Of a stretch of 64,000 nucleotides of DNA, positions 51,897 through 61,573 are shown piece by piece. The stretch lies in contig JAMLID010000010.1 of NCBI GenBank assembly GCA_023954355.1, positions 35,778 to 99,777 of the forward strand, written 5' to 3'. Positions within the stretch are counted from its first letter, which is position 1; the number at the start of each line of letters is the position of its first letter. Both the position numbers and the translations under genes were made by a program. Under the pieces are notes generated by a model, which had not been told where the DNA came from, ran no database searches, and saw only the letters and a list, made by a program, of their open reading frames with translations. The stretch is from Oligoflexia bacterium. Lineage in GTDB: Bacteria; Bdellovibrionota; UBA1018; CAIPTA01.

Positions 51897-53130
51897 AATA
51901 GTGCACATTGTTTTATTTGCTTGGTGTATTGCAGATTTCGCTATGATTGAAGTTGCTAGAAGTAGTTGGAGTGATAAACTCGCGAATGAAGATGAGATAA
52001 ATGCAGGGTTCAATTTTCCTGATGCTGATCTTGGTGAATTAAAAAAAGCCAATGGAGACAATGTCAAAACTAAAACTCCGGTTACGCTCTCTGTGACGGA
52101 TCCAACACTGCAAGGTGCTGGTCTTACTACAACCGGTGCACTTGATCCGAAAAAAAAACAAATTAAAGAAGCCACTGAGGGCATCGAGTATGCAGCGGGC
52201 GTTAATGAAAAAACAAAAAAAGGTATTGGCAAGGCCATACAAGAAAGAGATCCAAATGGGCAAAGCAAGCTTTCTCCAGGTGATCAAGCAAGAGCTGAGC
52301 TTTTTTTAGAGATTCCAGATAAGAAAAAACCCACTAAACCAGTTAGAGATAATATTGTTTCTAAAGTGGAAGATGAGAAATTACGAAAGCAAATGGAGCT
52401 TCAAATATTAGCTATTAGAGCTGAAGAAGAACAAAGAAGAAATAAAACAAAATACCTTGCTGATCTAGCACAGCTTTCGCAAATGGCGGCTACTGCTTTT
52501 CAAAGGGCTAGTGATATGCAATCGTTGCCTCAGTCTGCGGTGCAGGGTTTAAATACAAATGGTGAGCAAAAAAAGCTCGCTGATAGTTCTGGGTTCTCAA
52601 AAGAGAAAAATGAAGGAGACATTAGCGATAAAGAAATTCGTGAAACTACGAGTCTAGAATCTCAGGATTCAGAAAAACTTTCTGATGAAGATAAAAAGAA
52701 ATTTAAAACTGCTCTAGAAGAAGCACAAAGGCAAAAAAATTTAATGGCCATCCGAAAAAGTCTACGTTCAAAGTTAAAAGATGCCATGGCAAAAGATAAA
52801 ACTACACATGCAGATGATCCAGCCACAGCATTTCAGCGAGAGCTTTTAGACGATTATGCAGAGCGAAGCTTGGCTTCATTAGATCCAGAAAAAACAAAGG
52901 CAGAATTTGAAAATTCTCCGGTATTTTCGGCAATGCAAGAAGCGCAATTCGGTATGAGTTATCCTGAAACTGAAGCAGAAGTAAAACAAATGCTAAATGA
53001 CTTAGATAGTGAGCTAGGTCTATCGAGTGCAATTAAGTCTGGGATTTTAGGTATAAACTCAAAATCTCTATTTGAACGAATACGAGAAGTTCATAAGCAT
53101 TGTATGCAAAGTGGCTGTGTGAAGTTTTAG
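51886..53130 (+). CDS. Exported, charged helical protein of unknown function
   Basis: A 414-residue protein with an N-terminal hydrophobic segment (residues 4-22) and a long, highly charged mainly helical chain. It includes a coiled-coil stretch (about 160-205) and another in 270-310, ending in a small Cys pair (HCMQSGCVKF). Low sequence complexity and absent catalytic motifs suggest a structural role. It follows the 50856 gene with an 11-nt overlap. Confidence 0.6.
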   Translation: MRLRIVHIVLFAWCIADFAMIEVARSSWSDKLANEDEINAGFNFPDADLGELKKANGDNVKTKTPVTLSVTDPTLQGAGLTTTGALDPKKKQIKEATEGIEYAAGVNEKTKKGIGKAIQERDPNGQSKLSPGDQARAELFLEIPDKKKPTKPVRDNIVSKVEDEKLRKQMELQILAIRAEEEQRRNKTKYLADLAQLSQMAATAFQRASDMQSLPQSAVQGLNTNGEQKKLADSSGFSKEKNEGDISDKEIRETTSLESQDSEKLSDEDKKKFKTALEEAQRQKNLMAIRKSLRSKLKDAMAKDKTTHADDPATAFQRELLDDYAERSLASLDPEKTKAEFENSPVFSAMQEAQFGMSYPETEAEVKQMLNDLDSELGLSSAIKSGILGINSKSLFERIREVHKHCMQSGCVKF

Positions 53131-53146
53131 GCTGTCTTGTAGTAGT

Positions 53147-54685
53147 CTACTTAAGGCCAATCCAGTGGACTTCAGACAGCGGTAGAGACAGATTGAACCG
53201 AGAAAAATCAAGATCATCCTTTGCCCAATATCCAAATGATGTATGAATCATCGGCCAGAGAATGGCATCTTCATATAGTTCTTTATTGAAAGCGTTCATA
53301 TCAAAGGGTTCGCTTTGTGCGATTTTAATCAATACTCCTCTTGGGTCTGGGATATTAATTCCCTCTTTACTGAGCATAAATTCTGCGGTTTCTCTTGGAT
53401 TTTCATTTCCAATAGAGGTGCCTCTAGTAGCAAAACTAAGTCTTGGCACAGAAATTTTATCATTCCTATAATGCTTTGATGCTTCAGAGGTAGGAATATT
53501 AATTTCTATAACATTGCCACCTATACTTTGAATGGTTGTCACAAGTGCTTCTCGGATTAAATTGAAGTCATTGTTTTTCAGCTTAGAGCCTGTGTTTATA
53601 TAAAAATCATGATTTTTAAAAATAGACTGAATTGAGCTTATATCCTCTTCATCTAGATCAACTTCTCTTACTCCTGTATGGATTAATGGAAATAATGATC
53701 TAGTTGTTTTTAATTTTATAAGATTTTTTTCTAGTAGGTATCTTAATTTTTTTCTGTTTTCTGCGTGCCCTAGTGGGTCTTTTAAGTCATCCCACTTTAC
53801 AACATATAAATAAAAGACATCAGCACCGGTGTTGCCATAAAAACGAAAATGGAGTTTGTCTAATTCTTGACTTAAAAAGCCATCACTTATTTCAAAGTTT
53901 TGAATATTATCATTTACCTCAGTGCTGAATCTTATGGCTTTTGGCCCATTCTCTAACACTAGTTCTATTGGGAAACCATCTGTTCTTAAAAAAAGCTGAA
54001 GATTTTTTTTCGTAAAATCTACTTCTTTAAAATAATAGGGGCCCGAAGAGATAGGTTTTGAGTTTTTCCATTCTAGTGTAGATTCGTCATAGTCGCTTGG
54101 GTGGGCTATGCCGTATAAGCCAAAGCTTAAAATCTCTGGTAAATTTTGTTCGCCCTCGGACAATTTAAAATAAATGTTTTCATCATCTGAATAAAACCCT
54201 GAAATTTTAGAATTTAATGAGGTAAGATTTTCGATTCCAGAAATCTTTCTGACGATAGGAAGATTAGATTTATTTTTTTTAGCTAAAAGAAAAATCCGCT
54301 TTAATGAACTTTCGATGATTTTTGGTGTTATTAAATCACCGTTTGAAAAAGTAACATCTGATCGTATGGAAAATTTCCAATTCTTATAGCCACTATCTAC
54401 GGTATAAGACTTTGCTAAATATTCTGTTATTTTAGCGTCTTTGTAGGAGGAAAAAAGCTTAGCAAATACGGACCCAAAAACAATGTGATGAGAATGTAAA
54501 TCAAATTGATATGGGTCGGCTGAATATATGTCCTGTGATATTTTAATATTTAGAGTTGCTTCTTTACTTTTGCTATTCATATAGAAGTAAACATTGAAAC
54601 AAATAATTACGATTAATAGAAGAGTAATAAATGTAAAAAGGTTACCGATTGTCAGAAATTTCTTTATTTGGCACGCTTGGTTCAT
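53147..54685 (-). CDS. Membrane-anchored family 5 solute-binding-like protein
   Basis: A 512-residue protein resembling oligopeptide-binding (SBP_bac_5) proteins: SYTVDSGYKNWKFSIRSDVTFSNGD is the family's lobe I motif, ISSGPYYF the substrate-contact loop, and DPLGHAENRKKLRYLLEK a lobe II segment. Instead of a lipobox it has an N-terminal membrane helix (about 15-35). No permease or ATPase genes adjoin, so it is an orphan and may serve another transporter. It starts inside the small gene at 54642 (44-nt overlap). Confidence 0.78.
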   Translation of the reverse strand: MNQACQIKKFLTIGNLFTFITLLLIVIICFNVYFYMNSKSKEATLNIKISQDIYSADPYQFDLHSHHIVFGSVFAKLFSSYKDAKITEYLAKSYTVDSGYKNWKFSIRSDVTFSNGDLITPKIIESSLKRIFLLAKKNKSNLPIVRKISGIENLTSLNSKISGFYSDDENIYFKLSEGEQNLPEILSFGLYGIAHPSDYDESTLEWKNSKPISSGPYYFKEVDFTKKNLQLFLRTDGFPIELVLENGPKAIRFSTEVNDNIQNFEISDGFLSQELDKLHFRFYGNTGADVFYLYVVKWDDLKDPLGHAENRKKLRYLLEKNLIKLKTTRSLFPLIHTGVREVDLDEEDISSIQSIFKNHDFYINTGSKLKNNDFNLIREALVTTIQSIGGNVIEINIPTSEASKHYRNDKISVPRLSFATRGTSIGNENPRETAEFMLSKEGINIPDPRGVLIKIAQSEPFDMNAFNKELYEDAILWPMIHTSFGYWAKDDLDFSRFNLSLPLSEVHWIGLK

Positions 54686-54797
54686 CAGATCCTAAAATCT
54701 CCACATTATTTGTAATATGATTTTGATTTATTAAGAGCCCAAGTGAATAACTTATAAATAAAGAAAATAGACTTAATACAATACTTATTTTTTTCAT
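54642..54797 (-). CDS. 51-residue small anchored protein
   Basis: Start taken at the ATG at 54797, preceded by GGAGG at 5-nt spacing. A signal-anchor-like helix (residues 3-22) is followed by a polar tail. Its end overlaps the solute-binding protein gene by 44 nt, so the two form one operon. No family is recognised. Confidence 0.55.
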   Translation of the reverse strand: MKKISIVLSLFSLFISYSLGLLINQNHITNNVEILGSDEPSVPNKEISDNR

Positions 54798-55012
54798 TCC
54801 TGCCTCCGAAGGTGTTTTAACGCGCAAAATCAAAAAATTCTACTTTTTAGGTATATTTTGCAGAAAACCTTATAAGTGCTTGTTTTCCATAAATTAAATT
54901 TGACTCAAATATTGAAGATCGAGACATAGATTTAATCTACTTATTCCGAAGCTATGCCTTAAAGTGCGATCAAAGTAATTTACGAATCACTTTCGAAAAC
55001 GGAATCAAATAC

Positions 55013-55046
55013 AAAAAAAGCCCAGGTATCTCTACCTGAGCTTTAC
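55013..55046 (-). terminator. rho-independent terminator of the 55067 gene
   Basis: On the minus strand AAAGCTCAGGTA, a 4-nt loop and TACCTGGGCTTT form a 12-bp stem with one mismatch, followed by TTTT. It lies 21 nt after the stop of the 55067 gene. Confidence 0.85.
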
Positions 55047-55066
55047 TATACAACAACAGAACAAAA

Positions 55067-55543
55067 TTATTTTGTGATATGGAACTCGGTTGTTTCTCTG
55101 CTCCATGGATTGGTGGTTTTAGCATCAACAATAAGAGGAGACTCAACTAGATCGCGGCAAACTCTTCTTGAATGATCCATTACTTTCATTTCAGTTAATA
55201 ATCCATCAACTGGTCTTTGGTCTTTTCTACCTTCATAGATGGTTGATCCACATGATGTGTATCTTCTTTGCATAGGAGCAGAGATTGTTGTTACGTGCAT
55301 AGGCATAGCCAGACAACGAACAATGCTAGGGTCTTGGATTTCGCTAAAAGTTCCGCAAATATCTTTGTAAATTTCAACTTTCATTGTTCTATCTAAGTAG
55401 TCTAGTTGTAACTGAGCTACATATTCTGTTTTTTGTCCATTGATAGATACGTTACGAAGTATTTCAGTGGTTTGTTTGATTGGGGTACGAGCCATAGCGT
55501 TTAGGCTGATTAAAGCTGATAACATAAGCATTGCGATTTTCAT
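55067..55543 (-). CDS. Exported protein of unknown function
   Basis: A 158-residue protein. ATG 55543 is chosen because AAAGGA lies 7 nt before it; the ATG five codons upstream overlaps the ribosome site. Signal peptide 1-18 (ending AMA); four cysteines in the mature part (ICGTF, VRCLAM, TSCGST, RVCRDL) imply two disulfides. The family is not recognised. Monocistronic with its own terminator. Confidence 0.68.
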   Translation of the reverse strand: MKIAMLMLSALISLNAMARTPIKQTTEILRNVSINGQKTEYVAQLQLDYLDRTMKVEIYKDICGTFSEIQDPSIVRCLAMPMHVTTISAPMQRRYTSCGSTIYEGRKDQRPVDGLLTEMKVMDHSRRVCRDLVESPLIVDAKTTNPWSRETTEFHITK

Positions 55544-55872
55544 GGGGTTTCCTTTCATTAGTGTTTCTTTTCAAAATTTTTCTCTCTTAGTGCAACCGGT
55601 ATGCCAAGAGTTGTTTATCGAGAAATTAGGTACTTGAGTAAGGCATGGAGTTCCAAACTGGGACTTTAAATGAAAATATGCTCAAAACAAATTGGAACCT
55701 GGTGCCAAAGTAGAAGCTCAGACTCAAAACTAAAATGAATATTATTTCTTTGATTGCTTTTGGCAAATAGCCTTGGACTTATGAATTTTATAAAAAAATC
55801 GGCTGGGGTTATCCTTATTTCTTGGCCGAATCCCGGGTCCACAATCTGTCTTAACGGCCAAACACTTCACTG
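55544..55872. other. 329-bp non-coding stretch
   Basis: Contains the leader of the 55067 gene and little else visible. No convincing promoter, hairpin or gene was found on either strand. Confidence 0.5.
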
Positions 55873-56214
55873 CTACTGAGTCATAGAATAGCCTTCTTTA
55901 TATATGCACGCAGCAGGAGCCATAAGCTCTAAAGAATCAAGATAGAGCCTTTTACATTCCTTAGAGGATGCATACATTTGTCCAAAATCCTTGATCTCTC
56001 TATAGATATGCTTCTTTTCTTTATCCTTTTCTTTTGCCCAAGAAGAAATTTCTAGGCATTGAAAGCTTCCAGCATCATCAGTATTTGTCTTTAAAAAAGA
56101 AAATATCTTTTTGTCTTCTTCATCAAAATATTTTGAGGGATCAATCCAAGCCTCTTTAGCATGGGCGTATGGCATAAATAGAGAAATAAAAACGAGAAAT
56201 AGGGCGTGTTTCAT
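55873..56214 (-). CDS. Small exported protein of unknown function
   Basis: A 113-residue protein with a signal peptide (1-19, ending AHA) and three cysteines in a charged helical chain. No family is recognised. It stands alone. Confidence 0.6.
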   Translation of the reverse strand: MKHALFLVFISLFMPYAHAKEAWIDPSKYFDEEDKKIFSFLKTNTDDAGSFQCLEISSWAKEKDKEKKHIYREIKDFGQMYASSKECKRLYLDSLELMAPAACIYKEGYSMTQ

Positions 56215-56435
56215 ATCCAGAAATCATAGCTTGTGTTTTCTTTTATATCTAGGCCAGTAGGTAGCGATCATATTGCTGCCAATGGTCAGTAAAAAACAGC
56301 AAAATTTAGCCATATGAGCTTACAAAAACTATAATTTTCATAAAATCGTTCTTTTGATTTTTTATAGCCCAAGATACAAATTACTAAAGCAATCTAGTGA
56401 TTTAAGAGAAGAGTAAAACTCTCTAGAAAGGATTC

Positions 56436-58343
56436 ATGAGAACTTTTTTGCTTCAGCTCTCTGTAGTATGTCTACTATTCTCTTGTTCTCTTCCACAAGA
56501 CCAACCAAAGCAGGTGTCTACGAAAGACATTCTAGAAGAATTAAAAACCAAAGCGTTATTAACGCAAGACCCATATTGGCAGAGAAGATGGTGGCTTGAA
56601 AAAACAGTACGATTATTCAGAGCCGGCGAAGGGTTTCGAACTGGAGAAGATCCAGACGTACTTTTAAAACTAAATGATGACAAGATCGTACAAAAGCTTA
56701 TTGATTCACCAGAGTTTGCAGAAACAGTCTTGGGTTTTAATCTCTTTTTTTGGGGTCAAAGAACGCCTGTTTTGCGTATCCCGAATCAGTCGGGACAAGT
56801 TAATTATGCTTTTGAAGTCTCAGCTACGCCTTCTGCTCTATATTCAGCCCAAGAGGTTGCAAAAAATGGTGATTTTCTAAAGCTTTTAGATCTAAACGAT
56901 GCTCTATACCAGACTCCCATCAAGTTAGCGAAGGACGATGATCAGGCACAACTTAGTGACGAAGATTTTTTAGAACTAATGAGAACACAGCTAAATACCA
57001 GTCTAGATGCGTACTCTAGAAAAGTAATAGCAGCCCGTGATTTAAGCCTTGTCTGCCAGAGTTATTACCAAGACATAGGTATGAAAACAGATGAAATATT
57101 TTTATTTCGTTTGAGTTTAAGCAATGATTTTTATTTTGAGGCCGCATTAGATCAAAATTGGTATGGAGGCATTCAAGCAGAATGTAGAAAAGAAAGCCCA
57201 AGCAAATCAGAGCTCTTAAAGAAGATAGCAGCTTCTAAAAAATATAATGATCGTTTAATCCAATTACTACCGCAGTTTTTATCTAAAAATTATGAAATAA
57301 AAAATTTAAAAGGCTTAAAGTACTTTGATTCCAAATCGCTAGAGTTGACAAATACATTTACTCCCTTTGGACTTCTTTTGAAGTTGTCGCTATCTAACTC
57401 ATCCACGAATATGAATCGTAAGCGTTCGGCCTTTATGTTGAAGCGCTTTTTTTGTGATGATTTGACTCCCGTAGGTGTAGAGAATCCTAAAGACCATACA
57501 GATGGTGAGCATGGCTCTAATCCGGCCTGCTATTCTTGCCATTATAAATTAGACCCTATGGCGGGTTTTTTTCGTACTAAGGGTAAGTTTTTCTTCGATT
57601 ATGCAAATGATTTAAAAATCATTTTCGATGATGATGCAAGAATGGATGCTCAATCGTATTACCGGCGCTGGAGTGCAAGCTCTGATTCAGGCAGAGAATG
57701 GAACGTGGGATACATTCGTTCGGTACAAAAAGAGAGTATGAATGATTACGGAGAAAGCTTCGAGGATTTACATAAGATTTTACGCAAAGCTCCTGAAGTC
57801 AAGCGCTGTATTGTGAAGCGCATGGCTGAATATACCATTGGGGAAGAGCAAACCATGGATGGTGGGTACTTAGATCATTTAACAGAGAATTTTAAAAAAT
57901 ATGAAAACTCCACTAGAGCAGTAAAAGAAATTTTTAAAAGTCTTGCCCTTAGTGAAAGCTTTAGAAACCCTAATGCAGCAAGTGACCAGTGCTATGATTT
58001 TAAGCCCGGTTATAATCCAGTGAATGCACCTCCTTGCAGGGTATCCAGCATTGTTCAAAATAACTGTGTAAAGTGCCACAGCTCTGTATATGGCCCAGGA
58101 AACTTATCTTTAGGCGAGTGGATCACTCTACCCGATGGAAGTAAAAACTTTGCTCATGAAGATAATTTTGGAAAACAATTTTCGACCTCAGAAACAATGA
58201 CAAAAATTATCGCAAGGCTTACCAGCTCAGACGAAAACATAAGAATGCCTTATAAAACTCATATGAGTAGCCAAGAGAGACAAGAGTTATATTTATGGGC
58301 GCAATCCCAATTACAAAGCACTAAGAGACATCCAAATGAATAA
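56436..58343 (+). CDS. CxxCH lipoprotein (DUF1588/DUF1592-like cytochrome c-type)
   Basis: A 635-residue lipoprotein: lipobox LLFSC with the acylated Cys at 17. Two heme-attachment-type motifs are present: C365-YS-C368-H369 in a CYSCHYKLDPMAGF block that resembles the DUF1588 signature (C-SCH-x-MDP-GF), and C544-VK-C547-H548 in a second cytochrome-like segment near the end. Such proteins are common partners of DUF1501 proteins in planctomycetes and relatives. It overlaps the next gene by 8 nt and heads a three-gene export operon. Confidence 0.82.
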   Translation: MRTFLLQLSVVCLLFSCSLPQDQPKQVSTKDILEELKTKALLTQDPYWQRRWWLEKTVRLFRAGEGFRTGEDPDVLLKLNDDKIVQKLIDSPEFAETVLGFNLFFWGQRTPVLRIPNQSGQVNYAFEVSATPSALYSAQEVAKNGDFLKLLDLNDALYQTPIKLAKDDDQAQLSDEDFLELMRTQLNTSLDAYSRKVIAARDLSLVCQSYYQDIGMKTDEIFLFRLSLSNDFYFEAALDQNWYGGIQAECRKESPSKSELLKKIAASKKYNDRLIQLLPQFLSKNYEIKNLKGLKYFDSKSLELTNTFTPFGLLLKLSLSNSSTNMNRKRSAFMLKRFFCDDLTPVGVENPKDHTDGEHGSNPACYSCHYKLDPMAGFFRTKGKFFFDYANDLKIIFDDDARMDAQSYYRRWSASSDSGREWNVGYIRSVQKESMNDYGESFEDLHKILRKAPEVKRCIVKRMAEYTIGEEQTMDGGYLDHLTENFKKYENSTRAVKEIFKSLALSESFRNPNAASDQCYDFKPGYNPVNAPPCRVSSIVQNNCVKCHSSVYGPGNLSLGEWITLPDGSKNFAHEDNFGKQFSTSETMTKIIARLTSSDENIRMPYKTHMSSQERQELYLWAQSQLQSTKRHPNE

Positions 58344-58944
58344 ACCTATCAAGCTTTTAAAAACACTCCCTTTCTATACAGTTTTATTTTTGTTTTCTGT
58401 AAATTTGAGTGCGGCCCCCTCATCTCTTAAAGGTGTCGCTGCTATTAGCCGAATTCTTTCAGAGAGAACTCTTGTAGATGGCAATATTTTGAATCTATCT
58501 ATACTCTTCGGTGTAGAAAATAGTTACTGGTCAATGCTCGATCTAATGGGGTCTTATAAGTCAGATCAGGGAGAAGTAAAATTCAAGAATGGGAAGCCAA
58601 ACTCTATTAACACATTATTGTGGAAGACAGCCTTCACCAGCTTAGCCAAAGAAATGGCAAAAGAGTGTAATCCTTTAGCGGCAGATAAAATCATTCACTT
58701 TAATGTTTATTTTAAAGAAAGCCTGCGCCCTCTTTGTAAATGGCCTAACCAAGAAGCAATGCAAGAGAAGGTTTTACAAAATATATGGCTATCTATAATG
58801 GCGTATGATGCGCCTTTAGAAGAATATGAAGCGTGGAGAGATTTTTTTCTACACTCTTCTTTTGCTCATAAATCAGCTTATGAAGCTGTGCCTGCTATTT
58901 TGTTTTCTATTTTGTATAATCCACACTTTATGCTTCGAAAGTAG
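58336..58944 (+). CDS. Exported middle protein of the CxxCH/DUF1501 operon
   Basis: A 202-residue protein with a signal peptide (about 1-26, ending SAA), two cysteines (KECNPL and PLCKW) and a helical mature chain. I do not recognise the family. It overlaps the CxxCH lipoprotein gene by 8 nt and precedes the DUF1501 gene by 9 nt; the tight packing suggests the three proteins work together outside the cytoplasm. Confidence 0.65.
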   Translation: MNKPIKLLKTLPFYTVLFLFSVNLSAAPSSLKGVAAISRILSERTLVDGNILNLSILFGVENSYWSMLDLMGSYKSDQGEVKFKNGKPNSINTLLWKTAFTSLAKEMAKECNPLAADKIIHFNVYFKESLRPLCKWPNQEAMQEKVLQNIWLSIMAYDAPLEEYEAWRDFFLHSSFAHKSAYEAVPAILFSILYNPHFMLRK

Positions 58945-58953
58945 AGGTCCGTG

Positions 58954-60321
58954 ATGTTGATAAATCGAAGAGGCTTTTTAAAATCTAGTTTATTAACGGC
59001 AACAACTATGATGTTGCCAATGCCGCTTTTGAGTTTTGCAAAATTTACTGAAGAAGATCCTCATTTTTTTCTATTCGTAAATATATTTGGTGGGGCAGAC
59101 CCATCCTATCTTTTTGATGCGCGGCCATTATCAATGACTTCTGCAGGGAAAATTCAAAATTATCTAGGAGAAGAGTCACTCCCATTTGTAGGTAGTAATG
59201 GAACTGCTACACTCATGAATCCAATCGTAAAAAATCTGGCATCCTATAAAAATTATTTTTCTGTAGTGAACGGTGTTCTCATGGCGAATGGTTTTGAGGG
59301 GCATGACCAAAATTTCTATTACTTGCATACTGGAAGTCCCTTCGGTGGTGATAGCTTTATTCCACATTTGAGTAAAGCATCACTTACACACCAGCCTGGG
59401 TCGCTTGATGCTATCGAGAGTGGTCCTGGGTTTCTTGGTTTTTCTAACGGAGAAGAAATTGTTCCCTTGGATGCAGAAAATTTAAAAGTTTTGAAAGAAA
59501 AATTTAAAAGTGACCAAGGTATTGGAGACGATCCCGAGTTAGATGCTTTTTTACATAGTAGAATGCAGGTGAATGCTGAAGGTAGAGGAAAATTCTCTGA
59601 AGCTTCGCGCTTATTAGAGCTTGGGCATAAAAAAGAATTTGAGCTTAAGAGCAAAATTATGAACTTATCTGTACCGGATGGAGCTAGAAATGAAGATGAG
59701 GCTTTCATACGGCATTGCGCGCAAATCTTTCGCCAAAAAATCGCTCGTTCTGCGGTAGTTAACATCAATGGCCTTTTCGATACTCATGCAGGCATCTTAG
59801 CCAAAGAACAACCAACATTGTATCAGAAAACATCTATTAGGCTTGAGCATATTTTGCAGGCTCTAATCGATACTCCATACGACGATCAACGTTCTTTAAT
59901 GGATGTGACTACATTTATGATAACTAGTGAATTTTCAAGAACCATGAGGCAACCGGGATTTTCTATGGAAGAAACCGGCACAGACCACAATCCACTAAAT
60001 AATAGTGTGCTCGTTGGTGGTAAAAAAATTAAAGCAGGCCAAGTGATAGGAGCATCTGATTTTGCGAGCACTAATGAAGTGCTTTCTCTAGCGCATAAAA
60101 AATTTGACGAAGGTTTTTTAAAAGTAATGGGTCGACCGTTTGATTTTTCTACCATGAAGCCTCGAAAAGATTTACCGCAAGAGTTTCATGCTAAAGATTA
60201 TCTAAGCATTAACTCTATTGTGAATACGATATATTCGCTCTTTGATGTGCAAAATGATCACTATAGGTTGATTGCTCGAAACGAACCTATTGCCCCTGTG
60301 TTAACTAGTTTAAGAACATAA
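58954..60321 (+). CDS. Tat-exported DUF1501 family protein
   Basis: A 455-residue protein with a twin-arginine signal (NRRGFLKSS) and hydrophobic stretch to residue 27. ATG 58954 is preferred to the GTG at 58951 because AGAGG is 6 nt upstream. DUF1501 features: LFVNIFGGADP, GHDQNFYYLHTGSPFGG, FDTHAGI and TTFMITSEFSRTMRQPG with the TDHNPLNN segment, an alkaline-phosphatase-superfamily core. Its substrate is unknown. Pairing with a CxxCH protein is the recurring context of DUF1501. Confidence 0.88.
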   Translation: MLINRRGFLKSSLLTATTMMLPMPLLSFAKFTEEDPHFFLFVNIFGGADPSYLFDARPLSMTSAGKIQNYLGEESLPFVGSNGTATLMNPIVKNLASYKNYFSVVNGVLMANGFEGHDQNFYYLHTGSPFGGDSFIPHLSKASLTHQPGSLDAIESGPGFLGFSNGEEIVPLDAENLKVLKEKFKSDQGIGDDPELDAFLHSRMQVNAEGRGKFSEASRLLELGHKKEFELKSKIMNLSVPDGARNEDEAFIRHCAQIFRQKIARSAVVNINGLFDTHAGILAKEQPTLYQKTSIRLEHILQALIDTPYDDQRSLMDVTTFMITSEFSRTMRQPGFSMEETGTDHNPLNNSVLVGGKKIKAGQVIGASDFASTNEVLSLAHKKFDEGFLKVMGRPFDFSTMKPRKDLPQEFHAKDYLSINSIVNTIYSLFDVQNDHYRLIARNEPIAPVLTSLRT

Positions 60322-60407
60322 TCTGGCTAGCGTGGTATGATCCAGTGCGCTATTGGTTTTTTAAAAAAAATCTTGCTTGTCCGTGGTGTTTTCGCTAATT
60401 AAATTTT

Positions 60408-60420
60408 GATAATCATTATC
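60408..60420. promoter_or_regulatory. Fur box upstream of the 60441 gene
   Basis: GATAATCATTATC is a perfect palindrome matching the last 13 bp of the 19-bp Fur consensus, and 16 of 19 overall. It lies 20 nt before the start codon, so bound Fur would block transcription or its start site. Confidence 0.75.
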
Positions 60421-60440
60421 AATAAAAGAAAGGGCTATTT

Positions 60441-60842
60441 ATGAAAAGTATTATTGTATTAGTTGCTGTATTGTTTGCTGCAAATGCTGATGCCGCTGTA
60501 TTGCTAGGAAAAACAGAAAAATTTAAGCAAGCTGTAACTACAAAAAAAATCAAAGTAAATTGTAAGTTAGGCTCTTTTCGCGAGCTAGGTCTTCAACCAC
60601 GAGGAACAACAAAAAGCAAAAAATTTTCTCTGTACCACGTAAGTGTTAAATTCGACGACGGTCGCTCGCAAGAAGTCTCTTTCAGAAATAATTTCGGTGG
60701 CGGGAGTGTTTTTAGCACATATAAAAGAATCGCACTAACATCTCACCGATGTATTAAAGAAGTCAGTGTAACGGGACGCTCTACAAGAGGAAGAGGCTTC
60801 CCTGTTACTGGCGGCATTAGCTTAGGTATTATTGGTAACTAA
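60441..60842 (+). CDS. Small exported protein, likely iron-regulated
   Basis: A 133-residue protein with a signal peptide (1-18, ending ADA). The mature chain is basic and beta-rich with two cysteines (VNCKLG and HRCIKE), similar in layout to small periplasmic DUF2541-type proteins but not confidently assigned. A Fur box directly upstream predicts induction under iron limitation. A terminator follows 28 nt after the stop. Confidence 0.7.
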   Translation: MKSIIVLVAVLFAANADAAVLLGKTEKFKQAVTTKKIKVNCKLGSFRELGLQPRGTTKSKKFSLYHVSVKFDDGRSQEVSFRNNFGGGSVFSTYKRIALTSHRCIKEVSVTGRSTRGRGFPVTGGISLGIIGN

Positions 60843-60869
60843 GTCCTATAAAACTTTCGATAGATTTAG

Positions 60870-60906
60870 CCCCAGAAGATTTCTAAAATCTATGGGGTTT
60901 TTATTT
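60870..60906 (+). terminator. rho-independent terminator of the 60441 gene
   Basis: CCCCAGAAGATTT and AAATCTATGGGG form an imperfect stem followed by TTTTTATTTT. Confidence 0.8.
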
Positions 60907-60958
60907 TAGACTTTAGCTAAGATTCTAATTTTAAAATTTTCCATGAAAAATTATAAGT

Positions 60959-61525
60959 TCAACTTAGTGAAGATTGCCACTCACGTGCTTGCTGTAAAAT
61001 TTCTTTGATTAATTCGCTTTTGCCTTCGGTATATTCGTGTCTAGGTTTTGTCATTAGAGCGATTTTTTTATTTTCATAGATTTTAGCCATTTCAAGATTC
61101 TCTTTTAGATAAGAAGCAAATAAAAGATGTTCATTTAATGCATTTGAGTTTTTGCTAAAAATATGAAGGTGAATATAAGAAATTTCTTTTGAAGCGTTAT
61201 AAAGAACACAGTAGCGTCTTCCGGCTATGCCATATTCTCCTTTATACTCATAACCAAGAGATTCAAAAATTTTTTGCTTATCATCAACTTCATGAATGTT
61301 TTGGCATGAGCCAACTAGGTCAATAATAGGCTTGGCTTTTATTCCAGGTACAGAGCTACTGCCGATATGAAAAAAAGTTAAATCAGAAATAGAAAGTTTT
61401 TCTATTAGGTAATGAATTTCTTTTTGCGCGAGTGCGCACCAGTTTTTTTGATGATCTACGAGATAGACGTTCCCATCTCGTTTCATACCAATCTTATTTT
61501 TTGTAAATTCTTCTATCCTATTCAT
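60959..61525 (-). CDS. GrpB/UPF0157 family protein
   Basis: A 188-residue protein of the GrpB family, nucleotidyltransferase-fold proteins often fused to dephospho-CoA kinase. FHIGSSSVPGIKAKPIIDLVG is the signature (normally HIGSTSVPGLxAKPIIDI), followed by the LGYEYKGEYGIAGRRY segment and a C-terminal helical region. The precise reaction is not established. Monocistronic. Confidence 0.9.
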   Translation of the reverse strand: MNRIEEFTKNKIGMKRDGNVYLVDHQKNWCALAQKEIHYLIEKLSISDLTFFHIGSSSVPGIKAKPIIDLVGSCQNIHEVDDKQKIFESLGYEYKGEYGIAGRRYCVLYNASKEISYIHLHIFSKNSNALNEHLLFASYLKENLEMAKIYENKKIALMTKPRHEYTEGKSELIKEILQQAREWQSSLS

Positions 61526-61573
61526 AACAGCCTCTACATTGACTATTTTCTGCTTTTTTACTACCGTTATTAG

